Notes: generated by a model not told the origin, from the letters alone. A stretch of 64,000 nucleotides of DNA from Streptantibioticus parmotrematis (GCF_019890615.1 NZ_JAINVZ010000002.1:186001-250000); one strand, 5' to 3'. Counted from the stretch's first letter, positions 26,196 through 35,245 are shown. A program made the numbers and translations.

Positions 26196-27473
26196 TCACG
26201 TCCCCAGCAACCGCTCCACCCCCGCCAGCAGCACGCACACCGTCAACGCCTCCAAGGCCTCGGACAGTTCGGGCAGGGACGGGTAGCTGGGGGCGATGCG
26301 GATCGTGTGGTCGTGGGGGTCGCGGCCGTACGGGTACGGGGCGCCGGCCGGGGTCAGGGCGACGCCCGCCTCCGCGGCCAGCGAGACGGTGAGCGTGGCG
26401 CAGCCGTCCGGCACGGTCAGGGTGACGAAGTAGCCGCCCTCCGGGCGGGTCCACGAGGCGATCCCGGTGCCGCCGAGGCGTTCCGTCAGCACCCGCTCGA
26501 CCAGGTCGAACCTCGGCGCCAGCACCTCGCGGTGGCGGCGCATGTGGTCCCGTACGCCGTCCGCGTCGCGCAGGAAGAGGGTGTGCCGCAGCTGGTTGAC
26601 CTTGTCGGGGCCGATGGTGCGGCGCGACAGGTGGCGCAGGGTCCAGCGGACGTTGGCGGGGGAGGCGCCGAGGAACGCCACGCCCGCGCCGGGGAAGGTG
26701 ATCTTCGACGTGGAGCCGAAGACGAACGGCCGGTCCTCGTTGCCGTGCGCGGCGGCCAGCGCGAGCACGTCCGCGATCTGCGGCTCGGCGTCGGTGAGGT
26801 GGTGGACGGCGTAGGCGTTGTCCCAGAAGATCCGGAAGTCCGGCGCCGCCGTGGGCATCGCGGCCAGTCGCCGCACCGTCTCGGGCGCGTAGCTGACGCC
26901 GGTGGGGTTGCTGTACTTCGGCACGCACCAGATGCCCTTGATCTGCGGGTCGCGCGCCACCAGGTGCTCCACCCGGTCCATGTCCGGCCCGTCGGCGGTC
27001 ATCGGCACCGGGATCATGTCGACACCCAGCTGCTCGCAGATCCCGAAGTGCCGGTCGTAGCCGGGTACCGGGCACAGGAAGGCCACCGACTGCTCGGCCG
27101 CCCACGGCCGCACCGACCCGGGCAGCCCCAGCAGCAGCGCGTGCGCCACGCAGTCGTACATCAGCTCAAGGCTGGAGCCGCCCAGCGCCAGCAGCCGGTC
27201 GGCGGGCACCTGGAACGGGCCGCTGAAGATCTCCCGCAGCTCCGGCAGCCCCATCGCGCCGCCGTAGTTGCGCACGTCGGTGCCGTCCGCCCCGGTGTAC
27301 GCCTCGGGGCCCGGCAGCGACAACAGCGGCGCGGACAGGTCGAGTTGGGCGGCGGACGGCTTGCCGCGGGTGAGGTCCAGGGAACGCCCCCGGCCCTTCA
27401 GCGCGGCGTACTGCTCGCGCAGCCGGTCGCGTCTGGCGAGCAGTTCGGCTTCGGTCGCCGTGGTCAGGTTCAC
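26196..27473 (-). CDS. Aspartate aminotransferase, actinobacterial AspT type
   Basis: A 425-residue PLP enzyme that matches the actinobacterial aspartate aminotransferase subgroup known from Corynebacterium (Asp_aminotransf family): LDLTRGKPSAAQLDL, DGTDVRNYGG, CPVPGYDRHFGICEQLG, VPKYSNPTGVSY, FWDNAYAVHHL, the PLP lysine in FGSTSKITFPGAGVAF, and RIAPSYPSLPEL. It transfers the amino group between aspartate and 2-oxoglutarate. ATG at 27473 gives the family N-terminus. Transcribed away from the BMP lipoprotein across a 436-bp gap. Confidence 0.92.
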   Translation of the reverse strand: MNLTTATEAELLARRDRLREQYAALKGRGRSLDLTRGKPSAAQLDLSAPLLSLPGPEAYTGADGTDVRNYGGAMGLPELREIFSGPFQVPADRLLALGGSSLELMYDCVAHALLLGLPGSVRPWAAEQSVAFLCPVPGYDRHFGICEQLGVDMIPVPMTADGPDMDRVEHLVARDPQIKGIWCVPKYSNPTGVSYAPETVRRLAAMPTAAPDFRIFWDNAYAVHHLTDAEPQIADVLALAAAHGNEDRPFVFGSTSKITFPGAGVAFLGASPANVRWTLRHLSRRTIGPDKVNQLRHTLFLRDADGVRDHMRRHREVLAPRFDLVERVLTERLGGTGIASWTRPEGGYFVTLTVPDGCATLTVSLAAEAGVALTPAGAPYPYGRDPHDHTIRIAPSYPSLPELSEALEALTVCVLLAGVERLLGT

Positions 27474-27829
27474 CGGGCATCACACCTGGGCTGGTCGGGG
27501 AAGGTGCTCGACGTCGTACACCTATCTCGTACACGTAGGGCGCGGGTGGAACGTTCATGCGCTACGGCTCACCCTCCGGGTCCGTCCTCCACCTAGTCAA
27601 CGAACCTTCCGATGAACGGACAACGCAACCTCGCCAAACCGGCCAGCCAGTCGGCCCGCCCCGCCGAACCGTCCGGCCGCCCGGTACGTCGTCCGCCGCC
27701 TCGCCCCCGCCCTGAGCTGCGGATCTTCCGTCGGGGCGGGCGGATAGGGTGGGCTTCGTCCGCCATCGGGCGTTGATCGCCGTGAAACCTGCCGTTGGCG
27801 TCGATCCGATAACGGGTTCCCAACCCCCC
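27474..27829. other. Divergent intergenic region, aminotransferase side
   Basis: No gene is supported in this stretch. It must carry the minus-strand aminotransferase promoter. No clear hairpin or repeat was seen; the BMP promoter and operator follow at 27830. Confidence 0.5.
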
Positions 27830-27857
27830 TTTACCTGACATCTACGCGCGTTAAGCT
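27830..27857 (+). promoter_or_regulatory. BMP lipoprotein promoter with nucleoside-regulon palindrome
   Basis: A -35-like TTTACC (27830-27835) and a -10 TAAGCT (27852-27857) lie 16 bp apart. The palindrome copy TCTACGCGCGTTAA (27841-27854) fills the spacer and touches the -10, as expected for a repressor site. Its left half is perfect; the right half differs at two positions from the other copies. Confidence 0.72.
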
Positions 27858-27909
27858 GCCGCAGAACCAGCGCCGGACGGGGCGCTAGATGGATGAAGGG
27901 GTACCCCTC

Positions 27910-28962
27910 GTGCGCCGGGTAACCAGGTTTGCCGCCGCCGGTATAGCCACCGCGGCCCTTGCCCTCAGTGCCACCGCGTGTGGCGCCAGCTCGACCCAGA
28001 GCTCCGGCTCGTCCTCCTCCTCCGGGAAGGGCAGCCTCAAGGTCGGCATCGCCTATGACGTCGGTGGTCGTGGCGACCACTCGTTCAACGACTCCGCCGC
28101 GCGTGGCCTGGACAAGGCCACCAAGGAGTTCGGTGGAACGCCCAAGGAGCTGACCGCCAAGACGACCGACACCGACCAGGACCGCGAGCAGTACCTCGAC
28201 GACCTCGCGTCCAACGGCTACAACCCGGTCATCGCGGTCGGCTTCGCCTACGCCAACGCCCTCAAGGCCGAGGCCCCGAAGTTCCCCAAGACCACCTTCG
28301 CGATCGTCGACTCGGTGGTCCCGGGCAGCAACATCGACAGCATGAGCTTCGCCACCCCGGAGAGCTCCTACCTCGCCGGTGTCGCCGCGGCGCTGAAGTC
28401 CAAGACCGGCCACATCGGCTTCATCGGCGGTGTCGACAACGCGCTGATCAAGGGCTTCCAGGCGGGCTTCCAGCAGGGTGTCACCGACACCAAGCCGTCC
28501 GACAAGGTCACCGTGCAGTACCTGAGCACCGGTTCCGACCTGTCCGGCTTCTCCAGCCCCGACAAGGGCGCCAGCGCCGCGGCGGGCATGCTCTCCCAGG
28601 GCATCGACGTCGTCTACTCCGCGGCCGGCAGCTCCGGCACCGGCTCGATCGAGACCGTGGCGGCCAAGAAGGGCGCCTGGGCGATCGGCGTCGACTCCGA
28701 CCAGTACCAGGACCCGGCGCTGGCGAAGTACAAGGACTCCATCCTGACCTCCGCGGTCAAGAACGTGGACGTCGCCGTCTACGACCTCATCCAGAGCGTC
28801 CACAACGGCAAGCCGCTCACCGGCAACAACACCTACAACCTGGCCAACGGCGGTGTCAGCCTGGCCACCAGCGGCGGGTTCATCAAGGACATCCAGCCGC
28901 AGCTGGACGCGATCACCAAGAAGATCATCTCCGGTCAGATCAAGGTCAAGCAGACCCCCTGA
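27910..28962 (+). CDS. BMP-family nucleoside-binding lipoprotein
   Basis: Substrate-binding lipoprotein of a nucleoside ABC importer (BMP/Med family, like B. subtilis NupN or the streptococcal ribonucleoside transporter). Start GTG at 27910 follows GAAGGGG; a further upstream ATG at 27889 has no site. The signal peptide MRRVTRFAAAGIATAALAL ends at a lipobox ATAC, then a Ser/Gly linker. The mature part has KVGIAYDVGGRGDHSFNDSA, YLAGVAAAL, HIGFIGGVDNALIKGFQAGF and DVVYSAAGSSGTG. A hairpin (29063-29100) separates it from the ATPase, fitting higher expression of the binding protein. Confidence 0.93.
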   Translation: MRRVTRFAAAGIATAALALSATACGASSTQSSGSSSSSGKGSLKVGIAYDVGGRGDHSFNDSAARGLDKATKEFGGTPKELTAKTTDTDQDREQYLDDLASNGYNPVIAVGFAYANALKAEAPKFPKTTFAIVDSVVPGSNIDSMSFATPESSYLAGVAAALKSKTGHIGFIGGVDNALIKGFQAGFQQGVTDTKPSDKVTVQYLSTGSDLSGFSSPDKGASAAAGMLSQGIDVVYSAAGSSGTGSIETVAAKKGAWAIGVDSDQYQDPALAKYKDSILTSAVKNVDVAVYDLIQSVHNGKPLTGNNTYNLANGGVSLATSGGFIKDIQPQLDAITKKIISGQIKVKQTP

Positions 28963-29062
28963 CACGGACCACGGGTCTGACCCCGGGTCACCCGTGACCG
29001 GCACCGCGGCACACCGCCCGGTCCCGGCCGCGGGCCCCGGGCGGGCCGGCCGCCAGGCGTAC

Positions 29063-29100
29063 GGGGCCCGTCGGGAGAGGAACCACTCCCTCCGGGCCCC
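29063..29100 (+). terminator. Hairpin after the BMP lipoprotein gene
   Basis: Arms 29063-29077 and 29086-29100 pair over 8 plus 5 bp with a 2-nt mismatch (GGGGCCCG..GGGAG). Probably a terminator or partial terminator that lets the binding-protein gene be expressed above the downstream transporter genes. Confidence 0.65.
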
Positions 29101-29199
29101 TCGCGCCGCCGGTGGGAAAGCCCGTGAACGCCCCCTGAGAGCCCCCGGAAAGCACCGCCGCAACGCGTTGTCGCCCGGCGGCGGATTTCCCTCGGTACC

Positions 29200-29213
29200 G
29201 CTACGCGCGTAGA
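29200..29213. promoter_or_regulatory. Nucleoside-regulon palindrome upstream of ABC ATPase operon
   Basis: GCTACGCGCGTAGA contains the complete 12-bp palindrome CTACGCGCGTAG. It is framed by GGTACCGC (29194-29201) and GCGGTACC (29225-29232). It suggests a second regulated promoter for the ATPase-permease-cdd-deoA operon. Confidence 0.72.
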
Positions 29214-29393
29214 CACCCGTAGGCGCGGTACCTTCGCCCTTCGCCTTCCGCCCGACCAGGGCACGGTCATCCGGCCGGCGCGCCCACCGCCGCCTCCGCC
29301 GCCCACCGCCCGGCTCCTTCGCCCCGAGGAGAGTGCGCCATCAACGCGTCCAGTCCCCCTTCCGCCGCGAGTGCCCCCGCGAGCGCCCCCGCC

Positions 29394-30989
29394 GTGGAAC
29401 TCAAGGGAATCACCAAGCGGTTCCCCGGCGTCGTCGCCAACCACGACATCGACATCACGGTCCGCCGTGGCATCGTGCACGCCCTCGTCGGCGAGAACGG
29501 CGCCGGCAAGTCCACCCTGATGAAGATCCTCTACGGCATGCAGAAGCCGGACGAGGGCACCATCGCCGTCGACGGCGAGCAGGTCTCGTTCTCCAACCCG
29601 GGCGACGCCATCGTCCGGGGCATCGGCATGGTGCACCAGCACTTCATGCTCGCCGACAACCTCACGGTCCTGGAGAACGTGGTGCTCGGCAGCGAGAAGC
29701 TGTACGGCATCGGCACGAAGGCCCGCGCGAAGATCACCGAGATCTCCGACGCGTACGGGCTGAACGTGCGGCCCGACGTGCTGGTCGAGGACCTCGGCGT
29801 GGCCGACCGGCAGCGCGTGGAGATCCTCAAGGTCCTCTACCGCGGCGCCCGCACGCTCATCCTCGACGAGCCGACCGCGGTGCTGGTCCCGCAGGAGGTC
29901 GACGCGCTCTTCGACAACCTGCGGGAGCTGAAGGCCGAGGGCCTGACCGTCATCTTCATCTCGCACAAGCTGGGCGAGGTGCTCTCCGTCGCCGACGAGA
30001 TCACCGTCATCCGGCGCGGCACCACCGTCGGCACCGCCGACCCGAAGACCATCACCACCAAGCAGCTCGCCGAGCTGATGGTGGGCAGCGAACTGCCGTC
30101 GCCCGAGACCCGCGAGTCCACCGTCACCGACGTGCCGATGCTCCAGGTCGACGGCCTCAAGCTCACCGCCCCCGACCAGGACGGCGTCGAGCGCACCGTG
30201 CTGGACGACATCGCGCTGACCATCCACAAGGGCGAAGTCCTGGGCATCGCGGGTGTGGAGGGCAACGGCCAGGCCGAACTGGTCGAGGCCATCATGGGCA
30301 TGCGCGCCCCCGACGCGGGCGTGCTCACCCTCGACGGCCGGGACATCTCGCGCACGCCGACCCGCAAGCGGCGCGAGGACGGCATCGGTTACATCCCCGA
30401 GGACCGCCACCGGCACGGCCTGCTGCTGGAGGCCCCGCTGTGGGAGAACCGCATCCTCGGCCACGTCACCGAGAAGCCCAACAGCAAGGGCGCGCTGCTC
30501 GACCCGGCCGCCGCCCGCCGCGACACCGAGCGCATCGTCGCCGAGTACGACGTGCGCACCCCCGGCATCGACGTCACCGCCGCCTCGCTGTCCGGCGGCA
30601 ACCAGCAGAAGCTGATCGTCGGCCGCGAGATGAGCCACCAGCCCAAGCTGCTGATCGCCGCCCACCCCACGCGCGGCGTGGACGTCGGCGCGCAGGCGCA
30701 GATCTGGGACCAGATCCGCGAGGCCCGCCGCGAGGGCCTGGCGGTGCTGCTGATCTCCGCCGACCTCGACGAGCTGATCGGCCTGTCCGACTGCCTGCGG
30801 GTGATGTTCCGCGGGCGGCTGGTCGCCGACGCCGACCCCGCCACCATCACCCCCGAGGAACTGGGCTCCGCCATGACCGGCGCCAGCTCCGGCCACCTCG
30901 AACACGCCGCCGCGGGGGCCGTCACCGGCACCGCCCGGGACACCGCCGTCTCCGACACCGCCTCCGACACGGCCGGGGGAGAGGACTGA
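29394..30989 (+). CDS. Nucleoside ABC importer ATPase (two-domain)
   Basis: A fused tandem ATPase of the sugar/nucleoside class (RbsA/NupO-like). The first domain has Walker A GENGAGKST (about 33-41), a degenerate signature (GVADRQRVEILKVL) and Walker B LILDEPTAVLVPQE. The second has a degenerate Walker A (GVEGNGQAELVE), an intact LSGGNQQKLIVGREM and ...AHPTRGVDVGA. The conventional start is GTG 29394, which lacks a ribosome site. A strong GAGGAGAG lies 6 bases before an in-frame ATC at 29340, which would add 18 residues. Stop and permease start overlap (TGATG). Confidence 0.93.
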   Translation: MELKGITKRFPGVVANHDIDITVRRGIVHALVGENGAGKSTLMKILYGMQKPDEGTIAVDGEQVSFSNPGDAIVRGIGMVHQHFMLADNLTVLENVVLGSEKLYGIGTKARAKITEISDAYGLNVRPDVLVEDLGVADRQRVEILKVLYRGARTLILDEPTAVLVPQEVDALFDNLRELKAEGLTVIFISHKLGEVLSVADEITVIRRGTTVGTADPKTITTKQLAELMVGSELPSPETRESTVTDVPMLQVDGLKLTAPDQDGVERTVLDDIALTIHKGEVLGIAGVEGNGQAELVEAIMGMRAPDAGVLTLDGRDISRTPTRKRREDGIGYIPEDRHRHGLLLEAPLWENRILGHVTEKPNSKGALLDPAAARRDTERIVAEYDVRTPGIDVTAASLSGGNQQKLIVGREMSHQPKLLIAAHPTRGVDVGAQAQIWDQIREARREGLAVLLISADLDELIGLSDCLRVMFRGRLVADADPATITPEELGSAMTGASSGHLEHAAAGAVTGTARDTAVSDTASDTAGGED

Positions 30990-32122
30990 TGAAGAAGTTC
31001 GCCAAGATCGACAAGGACCGGCTGCTGCTCGGCATAGCGGCGCCCGTCCTCGCGGTGGTCGCCGCGCTGGTCGTCACCGCCCTGGTGCTGCTGGCCACCG
31101 GCAAGGAGCCGTTCAAGGCCTTCCAGATCATGGTCAGTTACGGCTTCAAGAGCGACAGCCAGGTCTTCATCCTCAACGAGGCCACCACCTACTACCTGGC
31201 CGGTCTCGCCGTCGCCATCGGGTTCCGGATGAACCTGTTCAACATCGGCGTCGACGGCCAGTACCGGATGGGCGCCTTCTTCGGCGCCGTGGTCGGCGGC
31301 ATGGTCACCCTGCCGTCGTTCCTGGAGATCCCGCTGATCATCGTCGTGTCGATGGTGGTCGCCGCCGCGTGGTCCGCCATCGCCGGTTTCCTGAAGGTCG
31401 GCCGTGGCGTGAGCGAGGTGATCGCCACGATCATGCTCAACTCGATCGCCACCGCGGTCATCTCCTACCTGCTCCAGCCGGGCAGGCTCGCGCACCTGAA
31501 CTCCAACACCAACAGCGTCTACACCACGATGCTGCCGAAGTCCGCGTGGTTCTTCACCATGACCACCAACCCGGCGGCCGGTCCCATCGAGGGCTTCATC
31601 GTGATCGCGGTGCTCGCCGGTGTCGCCTACTGGTTCGTGCTGTCGCGCACCCGCTTCGGCTTCGACCTGCGCACCGTCGGCCAGTCCGAGTCGGCCGCCG
31701 AGGCCAGCGGTGTCAACGTCAAGAAGATGATCGTCACCAGCATGATCATCTCCGGTGCGCTGGCCGGTCTGGTCGGCATGCCCGCGTTGCTCAACGAGGC
31801 GCACACCTACAGCGACGAGTTCCCCACCGGCATCGGCTTCATCGGCATCGCCGTCGCGCTGCTCGGCCGCAACCACCCGGTCGGCATCGGCATCGGCGCG
31901 CTGCTGTGGGCGTTCCTGGACCGCACCTCCAACTGGCTGGAGTTCAACGGCTACGACAAGGAGATCGTCGGCGTCATCCAGGGCGTCATCGTGCTGTGCG
32001 TCGTCATCGCCTACGAGGTCGTGCGCCGCTACGGCCTGGGCCGCCAGCAACGCAAGGTCGGCGAGGAACTTGCCGCCGCCGCGTCCCTGAAGACCGTTGA
32101 GAAGGCGGAGGTGACGGCGTGA
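30989..32122 (+). CDS. Nucleoside ABC importer permease 1
   Basis: A 377-residue permease of the branched-chain/ribose class (NupP/YufP-like). About nine TM helices; family segments are GLAVAIGFRMNLFNIGVDGQYRMGAFF, GRGVSEVIATIMLNSIA, GFDLRTVGQSESAAEASGV, and GIGFIGIAVALLGRNHPVG. The ATG overlaps the ATPase stop and follows GGGGGAGAGGAC. The stop overlaps the GTG of the second permease. Charged C-terminal tail. Confidence 0.94.
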   Translation: MKKFAKIDKDRLLLGIAAPVLAVVAALVVTALVLLATGKEPFKAFQIMVSYGFKSDSQVFILNEATTYYLAGLAVAIGFRMNLFNIGVDGQYRMGAFFGAVVGGMVTLPSFLEIPLIIVVSMVVAAAWSAIAGFLKVGRGVSEVIATIMLNSIATAVISYLLQPGRLAHLNSNTNSVYTTMLPKSAWFFTMTTNPAAGPIEGFIVIAVLAGVAYWFVLSRTRFGFDLRTVGQSESAAEASGVNVKKMIVTSMIISGALAGLVGMPALLNEAHTYSDEFPTGIGFIGIAVALLGRNHPVGIGIGALLWAFLDRTSNWLEFNGYDKEIVGVIQGVIVLCVVIAYEVVRRYGLGRQQRKVGEELAAAASLKTVEKAEVTA

Positions 32123-33399
32123 GCGCCACGACCACCGCGGCTCCGGCCGCCAAGACCGCGCCCGCGAAGGCGTCGCGCACCAAGCTGTCCACCCCCGTGA
32201 TCCTGCTCATCGTCGCGGGCGCGCTGATCGCCGTCGCGGCGGTGCGGGCCATCACCGGCGCCCGCGACGTCACCTCCTCCGGCCAGATCGGCGGCGCCCT
32301 GCAGATGGCCGTGCCCGTCGGCCTCGCCGGGCTCGCGGGCCTGTGGTCGGAACGCGCCGGCGTGGTCAACATCGGCCTCGAAGGCATGATGATCCTGGGC
32401 AGCTTCTTCGGCGCCTGGGCGGGCTGGCAGCACGGCCCGTGGATCGGCCTGCTCGCCGGTGTCATCGGCGGCGCGCTCGGCGGCCTGGTGCACGCCATCG
32501 CCACCGTCACCTTCGGCGTCGACCACATCGTCTCCGGTGTCGCCCTCACGCTGCTCGCACAGGGCGCCACCGAGTACCTCGCCAAGATCTGGTTCAACAC
32601 CGGCAAGGCCGCCACCCTCGGCGGCAACCCCAAGCAGTCCCCGCCGATCAACAGCGTCCCGTCGATCACCGTGCCGGGCCTGTCGCCGTGGCTGGCGCAC
32701 GTCGAGGCCCACCACTGGTTCCTCGTCTCCGACCTGGCCGGTGTGCTGGGCGGGCTGGTCACCAACCTGTCGGTGTTCACCGTGATCGCCGCGCTGCTGT
32801 TCGGCGCCACGTACTGGGTGCTGTGGCGCACGCCGTTCGGCCTGCGGCTGCGCTCCTGCGGCGAGGCGCCGGTGGCCGCCGAGTCGCTCGGCGTCGACGT
32901 CTACCGCTACAAGTACGCGGCCGTCATCCTGTCCGGCGGCCTGGCCGGCTTCGGCGGCGCGTTCCTGGCGATGGTCCCGGCGCACGCCTACAACGAGGGC
33001 CAGACCGGCGGCCGCGGCTACATCGGCCTCGCCGCGATGATCTTCGGCAACTGGCGGCCCGGCGGACTCGCCATGGGCGCGGGCCTGTTCGGCTACACCG
33101 ACAGCCTCCAGCTGCGCAACGGCGGCCCGGCCGCGCACGCGCTGCTGCTCCTGCTGGTGCTGCTGCTGGTCCTGATGGCGGTCTGGAAGTTCTCCCGTAA
33201 GAGCTACCGGCAGGCCGTGCTGAGCGCGGTCTTCGCCGCCCTGCTGCTGTTGTGGTTCCTCATGACGGACACCATCCCCTCCGAGTTCGTGAGCGCCACC
33301 CCGTACGTCGCCACGCTGCTGGTCCTCGCGCTGTCCGCGCAACGGCTGCGCATGCCCAAGGCGGACGGCAAGCCGTACCGGAAGGGCCAGGGCAAGTGA
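32119..33399 (+). CDS. Nucleoside ABC importer permease 2
   Basis: A 426-residue partner permease (NupQ/YufQ-like). A Lys/Ala-rich N-terminus is followed by about ten TM helices with LAGLWSERAGVVNIGLEGMM, FGVDHIVSGVALTLLAQGATEYL, RLRSCGEAPVAAESLGVDVYRYKY and GRGYIGLAAMIFGNWRPGG. A 4-bp GTGA overlap with permease 1 and another with cytidine deaminase show a tightly coupled operon, linking uptake directly to salvage. Confidence 0.94.
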   Translation: MSATTTAAPAAKTAPAKASRTKLSTPVILLIVAGALIAVAAVRAITGARDVTSSGQIGGALQMAVPVGLAGLAGLWSERAGVVNIGLEGMMILGSFFGAWAGWQHGPWIGLLAGVIGGALGGLVHAIATVTFGVDHIVSGVALTLLAQGATEYLAKIWFNTGKAATLGGNPKQSPPINSVPSITVPGLSPWLAHVEAHHWFLVSDLAGVLGGLVTNLSVFTVIAALLFGATYWVLWRTPFGLRLRSCGEAPVAAESLGVDVYRYKYAAVILSGGLAGFGGAFLAMVPAHAYNEGQTGGRGYIGLAAMIFGNWRPGGLAMGAGLFGYTDSLQLRNGGPAAHALLLLLVLLLVLMAVWKFSRKSYRQAVLSAVFAALLLLWFLMTDTIPSEFVSATPYVATLLVLALSAQRLRMPKADGKPYRKGQGK

Positions 33400-33821
33400 C
33401 GGCTCGCGACGCGACCGGCGCCGTCGACACCGGCGCCGTCGACTGGGCGGCCCTGCGGGAGCGGGCCCGGGAGATCATGACCCGGGCCTACGCCCCCTAC
33501 TCGGGCTTCCCCGTGGGCGCCGCCGCCCTGGTCGACGACGGCCGGACCGTGACCGGGTGCAACGTGGAGAACGCCGCCTACGGCGTCGCGCTGTGCGCCG
33601 AGTGCGGTCTGGTCTCCGCGCTGCACGCCTCTGGCGGCGGCAGGCTGACCGCGTTCACCTGCTGCGACCGCAACGGCGACGTGCTCATGCCGTGCGGGCG
33701 CTGCCGCCAGCTGCTGTGGGAGAACGGCGGCCCCGAGCTGCTGGTCGACACCGCCTCCGGCGTCCGCCCGATGCGCGAGCTGCTCCCGGACGCCTTCGGC
33801 CCCGAAGACCTCGACCGCTGA
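33396..33821 (+). CDS. cdd: Cytidine deaminase
   Basis: Deaminates cytidine and deoxycytidine to uridine and deoxyuridine. A 141-residue homotetrameric-type enzyme; zinc ligands Cys67 (with catalytic Glu69 in CAEC), Cys100 and Cys103 (PCGRC), plus the substrate motif GCNVENAAYG. GTG at 33396 overlaps the permease stop. The N-terminus carries a perfect 15-bp tandem duplication (33414-33428, 33429-33443) encoding TGAVD twice. Confidence 0.95.
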   Translation: MTARDATGAVDTGAVDWAALRERAREIMTRAYAPYSGFPVGAAALVDDGRTVTGCNVENAAYGVALCAECGLVSALHASGGGRLTAFTCCDRNGDVLMPCGRCRQLLWENGGPELLVDTASGVRPMRELLPDAFGPEDLDR

Positions 33822-33870
33822 GACCGGACGACCTCAACCGCTGAGACAGGTAAGGATCTGAACCGCATTC

Positions 33871-35148
33871 ATGGACGTCATCTCCGTCATCCGCACCAAG
33901 CGTGACCACGGCCGCCTCACCGACGAGCAGATCGACTGGGTGATCGACGCGTACACCCGTGGCGAGGTCGCCGACGAGCAGATGTCCGCGCTCGCCATGG
34001 CGATCCTGCTCAACGGCATGGACCGCGCCGAGATCGCCCGCTGGACGGCGGCGATGATCGCCTCCGGCGAGCGGATGGACTTCGCGTCGCTGCCCCGGCC
34101 CACCGCCGACAAGCACTCCACCGGCGGCGTCGGCGACAAGATCACGCTGCCGCTCGCGCCGCTGGTCGCCGCCTGCGGCGCGGCCGTTCCGCAGCTGTCC
34201 GGGCGCGGCCTCGGCCACACCGGCGGCACGCTGGACAAGCTGGAGTCGATCCCCGGCTGGCGGGCGCTGCTGTCCAACGACGAGATGATGGGCGTGCTGC
34301 GGGACGTCGGCGCGGTCATCTGCGCGGCGGGCGACGGGCTGGCCCCGGCCGACAAGAAGCTGTACGCGCTGCGCGACGTCACCGGCACGGTCGAGGCCAT
34401 CCCGCTGATCGCCTCGTCCATCATGTCCAAGAAGATCGCCGAGGGCACCGGTTCGCTGGTGCTGGACGTCAAGGTCGGCTCCGGCGCGTTCATGAAGAAC
34501 CTCGACGACGCGCGCGAACTCGCCTCCACCATGGTCGGGTTGGGCACCGACCACGGGGTGCGCACCGTCGCGCTGCTCACCGGCATGTCCACCCCGCTCG
34601 GCCTGACCGCGGGCAACGCGCTGGAGGTGCGCGAGTCCGTCGAGGTGCTGGCGGGCGGCGGCCCGGCCGACGTGGTCGAGCTGACCCTCGCGCTGGCCCG
34701 CGAGATGCTGGACGCGGCCGGCCTGAAGGACGCCGACCCCGAGAAGGCGCTGCGCGACGGCTCCGCGATGGACCACTGGCGGCGCATGATCGCGGCGCAG
34801 GGCGGCGACCCGGACGCGGCGCTGCCCGTCGCCCGCGAGCGGCACGTGGTGACCGCCTCCGCGACCGGCGTGCTCACCGGCCTGGACGCGTACGCGGTCG
34901 GCGTCGCCGCCTGGCGGCTCGGCGCGGGCCGCGCGCGCAAGGAGGACCCGGTGCAGGCGGGCGCGGGCGTCGAACTGCACGCCAAGCCCGGCGAGCAGGT
35001 CACCGCGGGCCAGCCGCTGATGACGCTGCACACCGACACGCCGGAGCGCTTCGCGTACGCGATCGAGGCGCTGGACGGAGGCGTGACGATCGAGGCGCCC
35101 GGAACGTCCTTCGAGGCGGACCCGATCGTGCTGGAACGTATCGCCTGA
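33871..35148 (+). CDS. deoA: Thymidine phosphorylase
   Basis: Phosphorolyses thymidine and deoxyuridine to base and deoxyribose-1-phosphate. The 425-residue glycosyltransferase-family-3 phosphorylase has MDVISVIRTKRDHGRLTDEQI, KHSTGGVGDKITLPLAPLVAA, the signature SGRGLGHTGGTLDKLESIPGW, SSIMSKKIAEGTGSLVLDVK and a C-terminal PYNP-type domain. It is the last gene of the transporter operon, 49 bp after cdd, before a hairpin. Its product joins the deoxyribose path through the mutase and deoC elsewhere in the window. Confidence 0.96.
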   Translation: MDVISVIRTKRDHGRLTDEQIDWVIDAYTRGEVADEQMSALAMAILLNGMDRAEIARWTAAMIASGERMDFASLPRPTADKHSTGGVGDKITLPLAPLVAACGAAVPQLSGRGLGHTGGTLDKLESIPGWRALLSNDEMMGVLRDVGAVICAAGDGLAPADKKLYALRDVTGTVEAIPLIASSIMSKKIAEGTGSLVLDVKVGSGAFMKNLDDARELASTMVGLGTDHGVRTVALLTGMSTPLGLTAGNALEVRESVEVLAGGGPADVVELTLALAREMLDAAGLKDADPEKALRDGSAMDHWRRMIAAQGGDPDAALPVARERHVVTASATGVLTGLDAYAVGVAAWRLGAGRARKEDPVQAGAGVELHAKPGEQVTAGQPLMTLHTDTPERFAYAIEALDGGVTIEAPGTSFEADPIVLERIA

Positions 35149-35170
35149 GCTGCGGTTTCCCCTTCTGGGT

Positions 35171-35204
35171 GAACGGGATCGGTGGACGGCCACCGGTCCC
35201 GTTC
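35171..35204 (+). terminator. 14-bp terminator after deoA
   Basis: Arms 35171-35184 and 35191-35204 pair over 14 bp with a single G-U pair and a 6-nt loop. It ends the nucleoside transport and salvage operon. Confidence 0.88.
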
Positions 35205-35245
35205 GTCATGCTTGGGTGGGTGGCGTACGGACTAAGGAGACCACC

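Larger units (their letters stand above)
28963..29393. other. Leader between BMP lipoprotein and ABC ATPase
   Basis: This 431-bp gap has no gene except a possible short N-terminal extension of the ATPase. It holds the hairpin at 29063-29100, a palindromic operator at 29200-29213 inside an 8-bp inverted repeat (GGTACCGC at 29194, GCGGTACC at 29225), and a GAGGAGAG ribosome site at 29326-29333. Confidence 0.7.

Noticed and set aside
30389-32050. A long antisense frame over the ABC permease
   Set aside because: Asp/Gln/His/Gly-rich shadow without family motifs; sense frame is a well-supported permease.
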